From positions 2,908,893 to 2,972,892 of the forward strand of contig NZ_CP011144.1 of assembly GCF_000972865.1 (NCBI RefSeq): a stretch of DNA of 64,000 nucleotides. Reading direction: 5' to 3'. Numbering within the stretch: the stretch's first letter is position 1; every line of letters begins with the position of its first letter. The notes beneath the pieces were generated by a model, which had not been told where the DNA came from, ran no database searches, and saw only the letters and a list, made by a program, of their open reading frames with translations. The DNA is from Pseudoxanthomonas suwonensis. GTDB taxonomy: Bacteria > Pseudomonadota > Gammaproteobacteria > Xanthomonadales > Xanthomonadaceae. Position numbers and translations under genes: made by a program. Shown here piece by piece: positions 40,058 to 49,730 of the stretch.

Positions 40058-43000
40058 ATGTCGATGCTGCGCGCGTGGGTGATGGGCGTCCTGCTGGTGG
40101 TCGTCGCGACCGCCGGCGCCGCCGTGCCCGAAGTTCCCCGGTTCCGGGTGCTGGGGCCGGCCGACGGCCTGCCGGCGACCACGATCCCGGCGCTGGCGCG
40201 CGACCACGACGGTTTCCTGTGGGCGGCGACCTGGGACGGCCTGGCGCGCTACGACGGCGTCGGCTTCCGGGTCTGGCGCCACGACCCGGACGATCCGGCC
40301 TCGCTGCCTGGCAACGTGCTGCAGGTGCTGTACGTGGACGCGCGCAACCGGATCTGGGTCGCCAGCGAAGGCGGCGGCGTGAGCGTGATGGACGCCGACC
40401 GCAGTGGCTTCCGCCATTTCCGCAAGGCGCAGCATCCGCAATTGGAGAGCGACGAGGTCTTCGCCGTGGCCGGCCGCGGCGACGAGATCTGGCTGGGCAC
40501 CTACGGCGGCGGCCTGTACCGGATCGACGCGCAGGACCAGGTCAAGCGCCTGCGTTCGTCCGACCCGGAAGTCAACGCGGTGCTGGACCGGGCGATCATG
40601 GCGCTGGCCTTCGACGACCGCGAAGGCATCCTGGTCGGCACGCTGCAGGGGCTGGTGCGCTGCTCGGAGAAGCACGTCGATCGCCTGGCGTTGCCGGGCG
40701 ACTATCCCTGGGCGCCGGTGGTGTCGCTGTGGCGCCAAGGCGATTCGACCTGGATCGGCACGCCGCGCGGCCTGTTCCGGCTGGGCGACGACAGCCAGTG
40801 GCGAACCCCGGACTGGGCGGCGTCCTTCACCGGCGCGCGCACCGTCACCGCGATGAGCGACGACGGCGAAGGCGGTTACTGGCTGGCGACCCGCGACGGC
40901 GCCTGGCGGGTCGGCAGCGATGACGCGCCGGTTCCGGTCATGCACGAATCCAAGGCATTGGGCATCAACAGCCAGGTGCAGGCGCTGCTGCGGCAGGAGG
41001 ATGGCGCGCTGTGGGTGGCGCTGCCGTCGCGTGGCCTCGGCTACCTGCGCTCGGACTGGCGCCGGACCGCGGTGCTGGATGAGAACCACGGTCTCGATGG
41101 CGGCCTGTACCGTGGCGTCGCCGCGGCCCGGCAGGGCGGTGTCTGGCTGGCGGGCAGCGCCGGCCACGTCAAGCGGCTGGACACGGCCAGCGGCCAGGTA
41201 TTGCAGCGGCTGCCGCACAAGCTCTCCGGCCGTCCGCGCTCGGTGCAGGAGGACAGCCGCGGACGCCTGTGGATCGGCCTCAGCAGCGGCTTGCTGCGCA
41301 TCGATCCGTCCAGCGACAGTGCGAGGCTCTGGTTGAACGTCGCCGGCGAAGAGGACGCGACGCCGGCCGGCGGATCAGTCGACTGGCTGCTGCCCGCCCC
41401 GGACGGCAGCCTGTGGCTGGCCGCTCCCGGCGCCGGACTGCAGCGGCGCGATGGCGAGACCGGGCGCGTGCTCGAGACGGTGCCGGTGGGAACGCCCGGC
41501 CTGGCCACCGCCGACCTGTCGGCGGTCCAGCTCGGTCCGGACGGCGTTCCCTGGGTCGCGGCCGACGCCGGGTTGCGGCGCTGGAATCCGGCCACGCGCA
41601 CCTTCGCCGAGTTGCCCGGCATGGATCCGCAGCCGGTCCTGGCGTTCGCCTTCGACGGCCCGGAGCGGCTGTGGCTGCAGCGGCTGAACGGGCTGGAGAC
41701 ATGGGACCACAGCGACGGGCGCTGGCAGCGCCGGCTGCACATGGGCATCGGCCAGGGCATTCCGGCGACCGAGGCCACCGGCCTGGTGGTGGACGGGCAG
41801 CGCCGTGCGTGGCTGGCGACCCGGCGCGGCCTGTTCCGGGTCGACCCGGACCGTGGCGACGGCACCCCCTCGGTGCGCCGCTTCGGCGTGCGCGAAGGCC
41901 TGCCCAGCCAGGAGTTCACCGAGCGCGCGCTGACCCTGGACGCGTCCGGCGTGCTGGTGGCCAGCACCGACGACGGTTCGCTGCTGTTGCTGGATACCAC
42001 CCAGTCCGACCCGCTGCATCCGTCGCCGGCACTGGTCGTCGACGCGGTGCGCGTGCGCCGCGGCGAGGCACTGGTCGAACTGCCGGTGGTGGGCGATTTC
42101 GAGCTGCGGCCGGACGACCACGACCTGCAGGTGATGGTCCGGTTGCCGTCGTTCGACGATCCCGAATCCAACCGCTACCGCTTCCGCCTGGCCGGCTTCG
42201 ACCAGGACTGGATCGGCGTGCAGGGCCGCGGCGAGCGCGTGTTCTCGCAGTTGCCTCCGGGCAGCTACCGCCTCGAAGTGCAGGCGGCCGCCGGTGCCGA
42301 GGGCGAATGGTCGCCGGTGCATACCTTGGCCTTCCGCGTGCCGCCGCCGTGGTGGCGCAGCACGTGGGGCGTGGCGGCGCTGGCGCTGCTGGCGGTGCTG
42401 GCGGTGCTGTGGTTCGGCTGGCTGTACCGCAACCGCCTGCGCCGCCGCAACCAGTGGCAGCTGGACGTGCACAAGCGCGAACTGGCCGAGCAGGCCTCGC
42501 TGGCCAAGAGCCGGTTCCTGGCCACGCTCGGCCACGAGGTGCGCACGCCGATGACCGGGGTGCTGGGCATGAGCGAGCTGCTGCTGGCCACGCCGCTGGA
42601 CCCGCGCCAGCGCGGCTACATCGAATCCATCCGCCGCGCCGGCGAGCACCTGATGCGGCTGGTCAACGACGCGCTGGACCTGGCCCGGATCGAGGCCGGC
42701 AAGCTGGAGCTGGACGTGCAGGACTTCGACCTGCGCGCGCTGGTCGCCGAGGTCGCCGCGCTGATGGCGCCCGGCGCCGAACAGCGCGGCCTGGCGTTCC
42801 GGGTCAACCTCGCCGACGACGCGCCGCGCGGCCTGCGCGGCGATCCGGGGCGGGTGCGGCAGATCCTGCTCAACCTGCTCGGCAACGCGGTCAAGTTCAC
42901 CGACCGTGGCGAGGTCGCGCTGGATGTGTTGCCCGGCGCGGACGGCGGCATCGGCTTCGTCGTCCGCGACACCGGGCCGGGCCTGAACGAGGAGCAGAAG

Positions 43001-43600
43001 CAGCGCCTGTTCCGCCGCTTCGAGCAGGCCGACGGCGCGCGCACCGCCGCGCGCTACGGCGGCAGCGGCCTGGGCCTGGCGATCTGCCAGGAGCTGGCGG
43101 TGGCGATGGGCGGCCGGATCGGGGTTGAGAGCGAACCGGGGCAGGGCACTGCCTTCAGCGTGCAACTGCCGTTGCCGGTGGCGAGCCCGGCAACGCCGCC
43201 GGCGCGCACCTCCACCTCCGCCACGCGCCAGCTCGACCTGCTGCTGGTCGAGGACGATCCGACGGTGGCCGAGGTCATCGCCAGCCTGCTGCGCGCGCAG
43301 GGCCACCGGGTGGCGCACGCGCCGCACGGGTTGGCCGCGCTGGCGGACGTGTCGGTGGCGCGCTTCGACCTGGCCCTGCTCGATCTCGACCTGCCCGGCA
43401 TGGACGGCCTGGCGCTGGCCCGGCAGCTGCGCCTGCAGGGCTTCGCGCCGCCGCTGCTGGCGGTCACCGCCCGCGCCGATGCCGACGCCGAGCAGCAGGC
43501 GCGCGCCGCCGGCTTCGACGGCTTCCTGCGCAAGCCTGTGACCGGCGAGATGCTGGCCGCGGCGATCGAGTCGGTGCTGCCCGAGGCGGTGGCCGCATGA
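40058..43600 (+). CDS. Reg_prop hybrid sensor histidine kinase with receiver domain
   Basis: One-piece hybrid two-component protein of 1180 residues. A signal peptide ([17 protein letters not shown]) is followed by Reg_prop propeller blades ([40 protein letters not shown] and many more), a Y_Y_Y domain (about 690-755, [18 protein letters not shown]) and one membrane helix. HisKA has [20 protein letters not shown] (His about 825). The ATPase domain has [21 protein letters not shown] and [11 protein letters not shown]. The C-terminal receiver has [12 protein letters not shown], the acceptor in [13 protein letters not shown] and LRKPV. No DNA-binding domain is fused, so a partner regulator must exist elsewhere. 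The next gene overlaps by four bases. Confidence 0.92.
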   Translation: MSMLRAWVMGVLLVVVATAGAAVPEVPRFRVLGPADGLPATTIPALARDHDGFLWAATWDGLARYDGVGFRVWRHDPDDPASLPGNVLQVLYVDARNRIWVASEGGGVSVMDADRSGFRHFRKAQHPQLESDEVFAVAGRGDEIWLGTYGGGLYRIDAQDQVKRLRSSDPEVNAVLDRAIMALAFDDREGILVGTLQGLVRCSEKHVDRLALPGDYPWAPVVSLWRQGDSTWIGTPRGLFRLGDDSQWRTPDWAASFTGARTVTAMSDDGEGGYWLATRDGAWRVGSDDAPVPVMHESKALGINSQVQALLRQEDGALWVALPSRGLGYLRSDWRRTAVLDENHGLDGGLYRGVAAARQGGVWLAGSAGHVKRLDTASGQVLQRLPHKLSGRPRSVQEDSRGRLWIGLSSGLLRIDPSSDSARLWLNVAGEEDATPAGGSVDWLLPAPDGSLWLAAPGAGLQRRDGETGRVLETVPVGTPGLATADLSAVQLGPDGVPWVAADAGLRRWNPATRTFAELPGMDPQPVLAFAFDGPERLWLQRLNGLETWDHSDGRWQRRLHMGIGQGIPATEATGLVVDGQRRAWLATRRGLFRVDPDRGDGTPSVRRFGVREGLPSQEFTERALTLDASGVLVASTDDGSLLLLDTTQSDPLHPSPALVVDAVRVRRGEALVELPVVGDFELRPDDHDLQVMVRLPSFDDPESNRYRFRLAGFDQDWIGVQGRGERVFSQLPPGSYRLEVQAAAGAEGEWSPVHTLAFRVPPPWWRSTWGVAALALLAVLAVLWFGWLYRNRLRRRNQWQLDVHKRELAEQASLAKSRFLATLGHEVRTPMTGVLGMSELLLATPLDPRQRGYIESIRRAGEHLMRLVNDALDLARIEAGKLELDVQDFDLRALVAEVAALMAPGAEQRGLAFRVNLADDAPRGLRGDPGRVRQILLNLLGNAVKFTDRGEVALDVLPGADGGIGFVVRDTGPGLNEEQKQRLFRRFEQADGARTAARYGGSGLGLAICQELAVAMGGRIGVESEPGQGTAFSVQLPLPVASPATPPARTSTSATRQLDLLLVEDDPTVAEVIASLLRAQGHRVAHAPHGLAALADVSVARFDLALLDLDLPGMDGLALARQLRLQGFAPPLLAVTARADADAEQQARAAGFDGFLRKPVTGEMLAAAIESVLPEAVAA

Positions 43601-44577
43601 AGCGCCGGCGTCGCGCGTTGATGTGCGCCGGCCGGCTGGCCCTGGCCGGCCTGGCCGCGGCGCTGGCGTTTTCCGCGGGCGCCGCCGGGCCGCACGACGC
43701 GCCGGTCCAGGGGACCGCGTCCCCGGGCCTGCTCGGCGGCCTGCTGACCGAAAGCCGCGTCCTGTATCCGCTGCAGGTCGGCAGCTGGATGGCGGTCGCC
43801 GAGCACCGCTATCCCGAGCAGTACCTGGGCGTGTCGGTCCGCTACATCGACAACCGCAAGCAGCGCTGGATCGACCTGTACTTCTATCCCGCGGGCCTGC
43901 AGACGCCGGAGGCGCTGGCGCTGGTGGCCGCCAGCGAGCGCGACGGCATCGCCGAGGCCGCGCGCCAGGGCGGGCGCGCGACGGACCTGGGCGCACTGGA
44001 GCCGGTCGCGCTCGAGCGCGGCGCGGCCGCCGGCGGCCCCGTGCCGGGCTGGCGGCTGGGCCTGTCCTACCCGGACGAACGCCTGGCCTCGGCGATGCTG
44101 CTGTTCACCCAGGAGATGTATCTGGTCAAGGCGCGGGCCAGCGCCGCGCAGCCGCCGGCGTCGGTCGCGTCGTTGCAGCGAGAACTGCAGGTGTTCATGG
44201 AGTCGGTCGCCGCGCAGCTGCGGATCGCCAGCACCGGGGCGTGCTGGTTGCCGGCGCGCACCGGTATTGCCGCCGCCCTGCCCGGCGAAGACCAGGTGCT
44301 GGCCAGCTACCGCGATCCGGGCCGGGAGGTGTCGGCGGTGGTGGTCGGCGACCGCGTGCTGGTCGCCGAGGCCGAGGCCGAACGCGCGCCACAGCTGGCC
44401 GTGCAGTTGACCCAGGCGCTGTACCCGGGGTGCGTGGCGCCGGAGCTGATCGAGCCGGAGGTGCCGCGGCCGCTGCGCGAGATCCGGATCGAATACCGGC
44501 GCGCGGCCGGCGATGCGCCTGACGTGCGGACGCCGCGCGCCGGCAGCCTGCGCGCGCCTTCGCGCGGCACCGGCTGA
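43597..44577 (+). CDS. Secreted protein of unknown function, coupled to the hybrid kinase
   Basis: Not recognised as a named family. The 326-residue product has a signal peptide ([19 protein letters not shown]). The middle includes [55 protein letters not shown] and [21 protein letters not shown], which looks like a compact mixed alpha/beta exported domain. The tail after [15 protein letters not shown] is basic and probably disordered. The ATG overlaps the kinase stop (ATGA), so it is co-translated with the sensor and may be an accessory periplasmic component. Confidence 0.75.
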   Translation: MKRRRRALMCAGRLALAGLAAALAFSAGAAGPHDAPVQGTASPGLLGGLLTESRVLYPLQVGSWMAVAEHRYPEQYLGVSVRYIDNRKQRWIDLYFYPAGLQTPEALALVAASERDGIAEAARQGGRATDLGALEPVALERGAAAGGPVPGWRLGLSYPDERLASAMLLFTQEMYLVKARASAAQPPASVASLQRELQVFMESVAAQLRIASTGACWLPARTGIAAALPGEDQVLASYRDPGREVSAVVVGDRVLVAEAEAERAPQLAVQLTQALYPGCVAPELIEPEVPRPLREIRIEYRRAAGDAPDVRTPRAGSLRAPSRGTG

Positions 44578-44582
44578 AACCG

Positions 44583-44629
44583 GCGCGCGCTGTGCGCGTG
44601 CACCTCAGCGCGCGCTGTGCGCGTGCACC
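44583..44629. repeat. Tandem 22-bp direct repeat at the hemE 3' end
   Basis: Copies at 44583-44604 and 44608-44629 are identical and separated by TCA, the reverse complement of the hemE stop codon. The second copy encodes the last HemE residues (VHAHSAR); the first is an exact non-coding duplicate just after the stop. Confidence 0.85.
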
Positions 44630-45678
44630 GCCTCGACCAGCGCGGCGACGTGCTCGGGGTCCATGTCCGGCGACATGCCGTGGCCGAGGTTGAACACGTG
44701 GCCCTCGCGCGAGCCGCCATTGCCGGCGGCGTAGTCGTCGAGCACGCGCGCGGCCTCGCGGGCGATCGCCTGCGGGCTGGCGTACAGCGTGGCCGGGTCC
44801 AGGTTGCCCTGCACGGCGACGCGGCCGCCGGTGCGGCGCGCGGCCTCGCCCAGGCCGACCAGCCAGTCCACGCCGACCGCGTCGGTGCCGCTGGCGGCCA
44901 ATTCCTCCAGGTACGGCGCGTTGCCCTTGCCGAACAGGATCAGCGGGGTGCGGTCGTCGCCCTCGCCGCGTTCCAGTTCGCGGGCGATGCGTTCCAGGTA
45001 CGGCAGCGAGAACTCGCGGTACAGCGACGGCGACAGCACCCCGCCCCAGGTGTCGAACACCTGCAGCGCCTGCGCGCCGGCGGCACGCTGCGCGGCCAGG
45101 TAGGCGATCACCGCGTCGGTGACCACGCCCAGCATGCGGTGCAGCAGCTCGGGCCGGCTGAAGGCCATCGCCTTGATCCGGCCGTAGTTGTCGCTACCGC
45201 CGCCTTCGACCATGTAGCAGGCCAGGGTCCACGGGCTGCCGGAGAAGCCGATCAGCGGGACCGAGTCGCCGAGCTCGCGGCGGATGGTGCGCACCGCGTC
45301 CATCACGTAGCGCAGTTCGGTTTCCATGTCCGGCACGGCCAGCCTGGCCACGTCGGCCTCGTCGCGCACCGGGCGCTCGAACTTCGGGCCTTCGCCGTCG
45401 GCGAAGTACAGGCCCAGGCCCATCGCGTCGGGCACGGTGAGGATGTCGGAGAACAGGATCGCCGCGTCCAGCGGGAACCGGCGCAGCGGCTGCAGGGTGA
45501 CCTCGCAGGCCAGTTCGGGGTTCTTGGCCATGGCCAGGAAGCTGCCGGCGGCGGCGCGGCTGGCGCGGTACTCGGGCAGGTAGCGGCCGGCCTGGCGCAT
45601 CAGCCAGACGGGGGTGCGGTCCACGGGTTGCCGGCGCAGGGCGCGCAGCAGGCGGTCGTTGGCGGGGGTGTCGGACAC
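44605..45678 (-). CDS. hemE: Uroporphyrinogen decarboxylase
   Basis: Haem-pathway enzyme turning uroporphyrinogen III into coproporphyrinogen III, 357 residues. The N-terminal signature is [18 protein letters not shown]; others are [66 protein letters not shown] and [17 protein letters not shown]. The start is GTG at 45678. Its 3' end carries a small tandem duplication and lies only 27 bp from the stop of the convergent gene, with no clear terminator between them. Confidence 0.97.
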   Translation of the reverse strand: MSDTPANDRLLRALRRQPVDRTPVWLMRQAGRYLPEYRASRAAAGSFLAMAKNPELACEVTLQPLRRFPLDAAILFSDILTVPDAMGLGLYFADGEGPKFERPVRDEADVARLAVPDMETELRYVMDAVRTIRRELGDSVPLIGFSGSPWTLACYMVEGGGSDNYGRIKAMAFSRPELLHRMLGVVTDAVIAYLAAQRAAGAQALQVFDTWGGVLSPSLYREFSLPYLERIARELERGEGDDRTPLILFGKGNAPYLEELAASGTDAVGVDWLVGLGEAARRTGGRVAVQGNLDPATLYASPQAIAREAARVLDDYAAGNGGSREGHVFNLGHGMSPDMDPEHVAALVEAVHAHSAR

Positions 45679-45721
45679 GGGAAGCCTGTAGCGGAAGGGA
45701 AGGGGGAGCGCGGCCGGAAGG

Positions 45722-45976
45722 CTACTTCGGCGGTTCGGCGCCGCTGACGAACACCATCCGGTAGCCGCGCTTGAGCTGGCTGTCGCGGGCCTTCTCGAAG
45801 GCGGCGGTGGCCTCGCCCTGGAGCAGGTACTGCTCGCGCCGCAGCTGGGCGCGGCCGCCGATCTGGCCGCTCTCGCGCAGCAGTTCCCAGCCGCCGAACA
45901 GGTCCGGCTGCAGGGTCAGCTGCAGGTAGCGGGGTGCTTCGCCCGGGGCCGGGGGCTGCTGCAGGAGGATGCGCAT
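45722..45976 (-). CDS. WGR domain protein
   Basis: Small protein of 84 residues consisting almost only of a WGR-like domain: [35 protein letters not shown] followed by a helix [22 protein letters not shown] domains bind nucleic acids in some proteins and poly(ADP-ribose) polymerases; the role of the stand-alone form is not known. An ATG nine bases upstream (45985) would add MRA. It lies 43 bp upstream of hemE on the same strand. Confidence 0.85.
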   Translation of the reverse strand: MRILLQQPPAPGEAPRYLQLTLQPDLFGGWELLRESGQIGGRAQLRREQYLLQGEATAAFEKARDSQLKRGYRMVFVSGAEPPK

Positions 45977-46149
45977 GGCGCGCATTGTAGCTGCGCCCCT
46001 GCCTGCGCCGGCGGGCCCGGCGCCGCGCTCGGCACCGTAACCGCAACGTCAACAGCGCCGGGCGTGGTCGGCTTCGGGCTGAGCCGCGGCGGGTCGGGAG
46101 TATTGCGGTCGTGGCTCAGTTTGCAGGCGATGAGCAGCGCACGGCTTTT

Positions 46150-46363
46150 GTAGGAGCGGGCATGACCGCGACCCGACGCCGTCGGCCCAGGCGACGCCCT
46201 CGTGTTTCCGACGCCCGTGTCGCCAACTGAAGTCAGCTCCTACAGAAGAGCGGTCGCGCCGTGGCTGTTGTAGGAGCCGGGTTTAGCCGGCGACCCGACG
46301 CCGTCGGCCCAGGCGACGCCCTCGTAGTTCCGACGCCCGTGTCGCGGTCATGCCCGCTCCTAC
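46150..46363. repeat. Two tandem REP doublets with exchanged arms
   Basis: Arms in order: type I left (46150-46172), type III right (46219-46243), type II left (46270-46294), type I right (46341-46363). The outermost arms are perfect partners of each other, while the inner ones are mismatched, so the units look recombined or nested. Confidence 0.75.
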
Positions 46364-46448
46364 AAAAAAGCGGCGCCGTGGCTTTTTGCCCTTGCTGTCG
46401 CTGTTGCTCCCAGATCGAAGCCACGCCCTCAAAGCTCCCGAGGCCGTC

Positions 46449-46548
46449 GTGCCCAGGGGGTCTGGCGCAAGCAGCACAGGGATGTGCTGCGTTCGCGACT
46501 CGGAGGCAGGACGCCGCAGCGGAGCGATGCGCCAGACCCCCTGGGCAC
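46449..46548. repeat. Inverted repeat IR2, copy C, with the centre reversed
   Basis: Arms of 21 bases at 46449-46469 and 46528-46548 are complementary. The 58-base centre (46470-46527) matches the reverse complement of the centre of copy A at 56 of 58 positions, while the flanks on both sides match copy A in direct orientation. Confidence 0.88.
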
Positions 46549-46662
46549 GGCGGCCCCCTCCGAAGCCAGCGCTTGCGCTTTTGCTTTCACGGCACGGCGG
46601 CCCCGTCCGAAGCCGACCACCCCGCCGCCTTGCTTCCGCCGTTGCAGTTGTCTTGCCGAGCC

Positions 46663-46719
46663 GAAGCCGAAGCCGAAGCCGAAGCCGAAGCCGAAGCCGA
46701 AGCCGAAGCCGAAGCCGAA
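46663..46719. repeat. Hexanucleotide tandem repeat (GAAGCC)9.5
   Basis: Perfect run of nine and a half GAAGCC units, 37 bp after the stop codon of aroB on the opposite reading sense. The unit is also found singly within the composite repeat tails. It is a likely length-variable microsatellite. Confidence 0.92.
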
Positions 46720-46755
46720 AAGCACGGCCAGTGGCGCGGCCTTCCTTGCTTTGCT

Positions 46756-47859
46756 TTAGTCCGCCAGCAACTCCAGCACTCGCGCCTCGTCCACGTCCGG
46801 CACCACCTCGGCGCGGCCGATGCCGCGCCACAGGACCAGGCGCAGGCGGCCGGCGAGGTTCTTCTTGTCCAGGCGCATGCGCGCCAGCAGCGCTTCTGGC
46901 GCCAGCCCGGCCGGCAGCCGGATCGGCAGGCCGAGGGCGTGCAGCAGGCGGCCCAGGCGCACGGTGTCCTCGTCAGGGGCCATGCCCAGCGCCGCCGACA
47001 GGCGCGCGGCCAGGACCATGCCCACCGCCACCGCTTCGCCGTGGTTGAGCGCATCGCTGCCGACGCCGGCGTAGCCCTGCTCGGCCTCGATCGCGTGGCC
47101 GAAGGTATGGCCCAGGTTGAGCAGGGCGCGCTCGCCCTTCTCCAAAGGATCGCGCTCGACGATCCCGGCCTTGTGCTCGCAGCTGCGGGCGATGGCCTCG
47201 GCCAGGACGCGGTCGTCGCCGGCGAGCAGGGCCTCGCGTTCGGCTTCCAGCCACTGGAAGAACAGCGGGTCGCGGATCGCGCCGTATTTGGCCACCTCGG
47301 CCAGGCCGGCGCGCAGCTCGCGCGCGGGCAGGGTGCGCAGCGCGCCGGTGTCGGCGAACACCGCGCGCGGCGGGTGGAAGGCACCGACCAGGTTCTTGCC
47401 CTGCGGGATGTCCACCGCGGTCTTGCCGCCGACCGAGGAGTCGACCATCGCCAGCAGCGTGGTCGGCAGCTGCACGCAGTCCACCCCGCGCATCCAGCAG
47501 GCCGCGGCGAAGCCGGCCAGGTCGCCGACCACGCCGCCGCCGAGCGCGTACACGGTGGCGTCGCGGGTGGCGCCGAGCGCGGCCAGTGCGTCGATCGCCG
47601 CGGCGAAGCTGGCCAGGGTCTTGTGCGACTCGCCGGCGGGCATGACGTGGGCGGCGATGCGCAGGTCCGGGCGGGCGGCGCGCAGCGCGGCCTCGACCCG
47701 GGCCGCGTAAAGCGGTGCGACATGGCTGTCGCTGAGCAGCAGCGCATGGCGGCCTCGCGCGTGGGCGGCCAGCCGCGCGCCGTCGTCGAGCAGGCCTGGG
47801 CCGATCTCGATCGAATAGGGAACCGCGCCGCCGACGGCGACCGTGCGCGCCGCGCTCAT
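46756..47859 (-). CDS. aroB: 3-dehydroquinate synthase
   Basis: Second enzyme of the shikimate pathway, 367 residues, NAD and zinc dependent. Motifs include the NAD-binding [59 protein letters not shown] and the zinc ligands in [15 protein letters not shown] and [17 protein letters not shown]. The ATG at 47859 overlaps the stop of aroK by four bases, giving the standard aroK-aroB operon order. Downstream lies the hexanucleotide run and repeat DNA. Confidence 0.97.
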   Translation of the reverse strand: MSAARTVAVGGAVPYSIEIGPGLLDDGARLAAHARGRHALLLSDSHVAPLYAARVEAALRAARPDLRIAAHVMPAGESHKTLASFAAAIDALAALGATRDATVYALGGGVVGDLAGFAAACWMRGVDCVQLPTTLLAMVDSSVGGKTAVDIPQGKNLVGAFHPPRAVFADTGALRTLPARELRAGLAEVAKYGAIRDPLFFQWLEAEREALLAGDDRVLAEAIARSCEHKAGIVERDPLEKGERALLNLGHTFGHAIEAEQGYAGVGSDALNHGEAVAVGMVLAARLSAALGMAPDEDTVRLGRLLHALGLPIRLPAGLAPEALLARMRLDKKNLAGRLRLVLWRGIGRAEVVPDVDEARVLELLAD

Positions 47860-48398
47860 GCGGCGACCCCGCCGGTGCTCCAGCGGCTGGCCAGCTGCAG
47901 GCACAGGCGGGTGGACGCCTCGGCCGCGGTCAGCCCGTCGGTGTCCATCACCAGGTCGGCGACCTCGCGGTACAGCGGTTCGCGCACGTGCGCCAGGTCG
48001 CGCAGCACCTGCTCGCGGTCGGCGCGCTGCAGCAGCGGACGGGTGCGGTCGCGCTGCAGGCGCTTGAGCTGCGCGTCCAGGCCGGCGGCCAGGTAGACGA
48101 CGAAACCGCGCTCGCGCATGTGCCGGCGGTTGTCGGCGTCCAGCACCGCGCCGCCGCCGGTGGCGACCAGCTGGCCTTCGCCGGCCAGCAGTTCGGACAG
48201 CGCGCAGCGTTCGCGTTCGCGGAACCCGGCCTCGCCCACGTGCTCGAAGATCGTGTTGATGCTGGCGCCGGTGCGCTGCTCGATGTAGTGGTCGGCGTCG
48301 ACGAACTGCAGCCCGAAGCGCTCGGCCAGGCGCCGTCCGATCGAGGTCTTGCCGGCGCCCATCGGGCCGACGAGCACGAGGTTGGGGGCGGGATTCAT
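47856..48398 (-). CDS. aroK: Shikimate kinase
   Basis: Phosphorylates shikimate, 180 residues. P-loop [20 protein letters not shown] (about residues 8-27). Shikimate-binding residues lie in [22 protein letters not shown]-type region ([16 protein letters not shown]) and [10 protein letters not shown]. The lid is RDRTRPLLQ. The ATG at 48398 starts [14 protein letters not shown] as in the family. It is divergent from the dodecin gene across 157 bp that contain a palindrome. Confidence 0.96.
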   Translation of the reverse strand: MNPAPNLVLVGPMGAGKTSIGRRLAERFGLQFVDADHYIEQRTGASINTIFEHVGEAGFRERERCALSELLAGEGQLVATGGGAVLDADNRRHMRERGFVVYLAAGLDAQLKRLQRDRTRPLLQRADREQVLRDLAHVREPLYREVADLVMDTDGLTAAEASTRLCLQLASRWSTGGVAA

Positions 48399-48436
48399 GG
48401 ACGGCGATGCTAGCACCGCGCCTGTGCGCGGACGAC

Positions 48437-48458
48437 CGTCACTGTTGCAACGGTGACG
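48437..48458. promoter_or_regulatory. 22-bp palindrome in the aroK-dodecin divergent region
   Basis: The half-site CGTCAC at 48437-48442 and its complement GTGACG at 48453-48458 flank the self-complementary core GTTGCAAC; the only imperfection is one T/G position on each side. It is a candidate operator between two divergent genes. It could also be a short hairpin in the leader. Confidence 0.4.
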
Positions 48459-48555
48459 CACCCGCGGGACTCACGGCGCCGTGCCGTGGCGTTAACGACG
48501 CCGCGCCCAGACTGCCGGTCCCGGCGCGCGAGCGCCCGCAGCAGGAGCTGGGTCC

Positions 48556-48759
48556 ATGTCGATCGCCAAAGTCATCGAAATCAGCGCCGCGTCCAAGACC
48601 AGCGCCGAGGATGCCGTGCGCAGCGGCCTGAAGAAGGTCTCCGAAACGGTGCAGGGCATCCAGGGCGCCTGGATCAGCGAGACCAAGGTCGAGACCGACG
48701 GCGAGGGCAACATCGTCGAGTGGCGGGTCAACCTGCGGGTGACCTTCATCGTGCAGTAG
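48556..48759 (+). CDS. Dodecin flavin-storage protein
   Basis: Dodecameric flavin-binding protein of 67 residues. The full dodecin pattern is present: MSIAKVIEISAASKTSAEDA, then LKKVSETVQGIQGAWISETK (with the flavin-stacking Trp) and VEWRVNLRVTFIV. AGGAG lies about nine bases before the ATG. It buffers free flavin in the cytoplasm. No partner gene is evident. Confidence 0.96.
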   Translation: MSIAKVIEISAASKTSAEDAVRSGLKKVSETVQGIQGAWISETKVETDGEGNIVEWRVNLRVTFIVQ

Positions 48760-48884
48760 CGCATGTTGGCCGCTCAGGCGGCTGTCCGGCGTTGTCCCGG
48801 TCATCGGATGGCGGGTGCGGAATCCGGGCGGGTTCCCACCCCTCGTCGTCCCGCGGCGATTGCCGCGTTTCCCGGGAGGCAGCC

Positions 48885-49340
48885 ATGCACAGGTGGGCCG
48901 CAACACTGGCGCTGGCAGGAGTCGCTTCGATCGCGGGCGTGGTTCCCGTCGGCGCGGTTCCGCTGCAGGACATGAAGGGGTTGGAATCGCTGTACGGCCG
49001 CTATGGCCCCAAGCGCGACTGCGCGAAGTATCCGCAGGTGGTGGTCGACGCCGCCGGCTTCGCCCTGGACCAAGGCAAGGGCCGGGTCGAGCGCGCCAAC
49101 CGGCCCGAATACGCGGTCAGCTACTTCGGGGCGCAGTACGAGGGCAGCGCCCATGCGTTCTTCCCGTACTGGGACGACGCCAGCGGCGCAGCCCCGTTCA
49201 TGCTGACCGTCGACCCCGGCCAGAAACCCGGCACGTTGGTGGTCGAAGGGCACGACTACGGCTGGAAGGGCGGCCCGCCGATGCCGGCGCGCTACCAGCC
49301 CTGGCTCGCGGGCTCGCCCTATGCGAAGTGCGCCGGCTGA
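48885..49340 (+). CDS. Secreted protein of unknown function
   Basis: Protein of 151 residues not assigned to a known family. Signal peptide WAATLALAGVASIAGVVPVGA. The mature part contains MKGLESLYGRYGPKRDCAKYPQVVVDAAGFAL, RVERANRPEYAVSYFGAQYEG and FMLTVDPGQKPGTLVVEGHDYGWKGGPP, compact and aromatic-rich, with two cysteines (DCAKY and the C-terminal AKCAG) that could be bridged. GGGAGG eight bases upstream supports the ATG. It is not overlapped by its neighbours. Confidence 0.8.
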   Translation: MHRWAATLALAGVASIAGVVPVGAVPLQDMKGLESLYGRYGPKRDCAKYPQVVVDAAGFALDQGKGRVERANRPEYAVSYFGAQYEGSAHAFFPYWDDASGAAPFMLTVDPGQKPGTLVVEGHDYGWKGGPPMPARYQPWLAGSPYAKCAG

Positions 49341-49349
49341 CGCCATAGC

Positions 49350-49634
49350 CTAGTCCGGCTCGCCGCTGAGCTGCTGCAGTTCCAGCGAGATCATCAGGTG
49401 TAGTTCGTCGAGCGTGCGCTCGGCCGAACGCCTGCAGTGGTGCAGGTGGATGTCCATGAGCGTCGCGACCAGGTCGCACATCACCTCCGGGTCGCGCCGC
49501 CAGGCCATCACCACCGCGGCGTGGGTGAGCTGGTGCCAGCCCTTGCCACCGTGGTCGTGCGGATCCCAGCCGCCGCGTTCGTCCATGAAAGAAGACGCGT
49601 GCCCCGGATGCGGGAGAGTCAACGTCGTGTCCAT
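49350..49634 (-). CDS. Small His-rich protein of unknown function
   Basis: Protein of 94 residues (start MDTTLTLPHPGHASS), cytoplasmic as no signal peptide is seen. Histidines are frequent in WDPHDHGGKGWHQLTHAAVVMAW and MDIHLHHCRRSAERTLDELHL, so metal binding is possible but unproven. An in-frame ATG at 49712 would add 26 residues and would include a palindrome shared with the region upstream of the phosphorelay operon. It lies 96 bp downstream of the RcsB-like gene on the same strand and may be a target of that regulator. Confidence 0.6.
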   Translation of the reverse strand: MDTTLTLPHPGHASSFMDERGGWDPHDHGGKGWHQLTHAAVVMAWRRDPEVMCDLVATLMDIHLHHCRRSAERTLDELHLMISLELQQLSGEPD

Positions 49635-49668
49635 GGGTCGATGGTTGCCGCGCGGCGGCGTGCGGACC

Positions 49669-49686
49669 ATCAGATTCGTCTGAAAA
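49669..49686 (-). promoter_or_regulatory. Palindrome ahead of the small His-rich gene
   Basis: On the minus strand it reads TTTTCAGACGAATCTGAT, with half-sites TCAGA and TCTGA. The same 18-base pattern with changes only in the centre occurs at 53248-53265. It lies about 35 bp upstream of the ATG at 49634. Confidence 0.4.
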
Positions 49687-49730
49687 GCGTCGATCCTCGA
49701 CGCGCGCCACATGCGCCGCGGAAGCAGTGC

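Larger units (their letters stand above)
46035..46640. repeat. Composite non-coding repeat, copy C
   Basis: The gene-free stretch between the WGR gene and aroB (45977-46755) is filled by the third copy: leader (GGGCGTGGTCGGCTTCGG at about 46055), truncated IR1 (left arm TATTGCGG, then directly GTGGCTC), two REP doublets (46150-46363), the short module (46412-46448), IR2 (46449-46548), a tail with CCGAAGCCGA, and then a hexanucleotide run (46663-46719). No credible gene is present. Confidence 0.8.

Noticed and set aside
46640..46760. Possible CRISPR or protein repeat from the GAAGCC run
   Set aside because: The unit is six bases without spacers, and no cas genes are present. It is a simple tandem repeat.
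49669..49686. LexA (SOS) box
   Set aside because: The half-sites TCAGA/TCTGA and spacing do not match the known LexA consensus, and no SOS gene follows.
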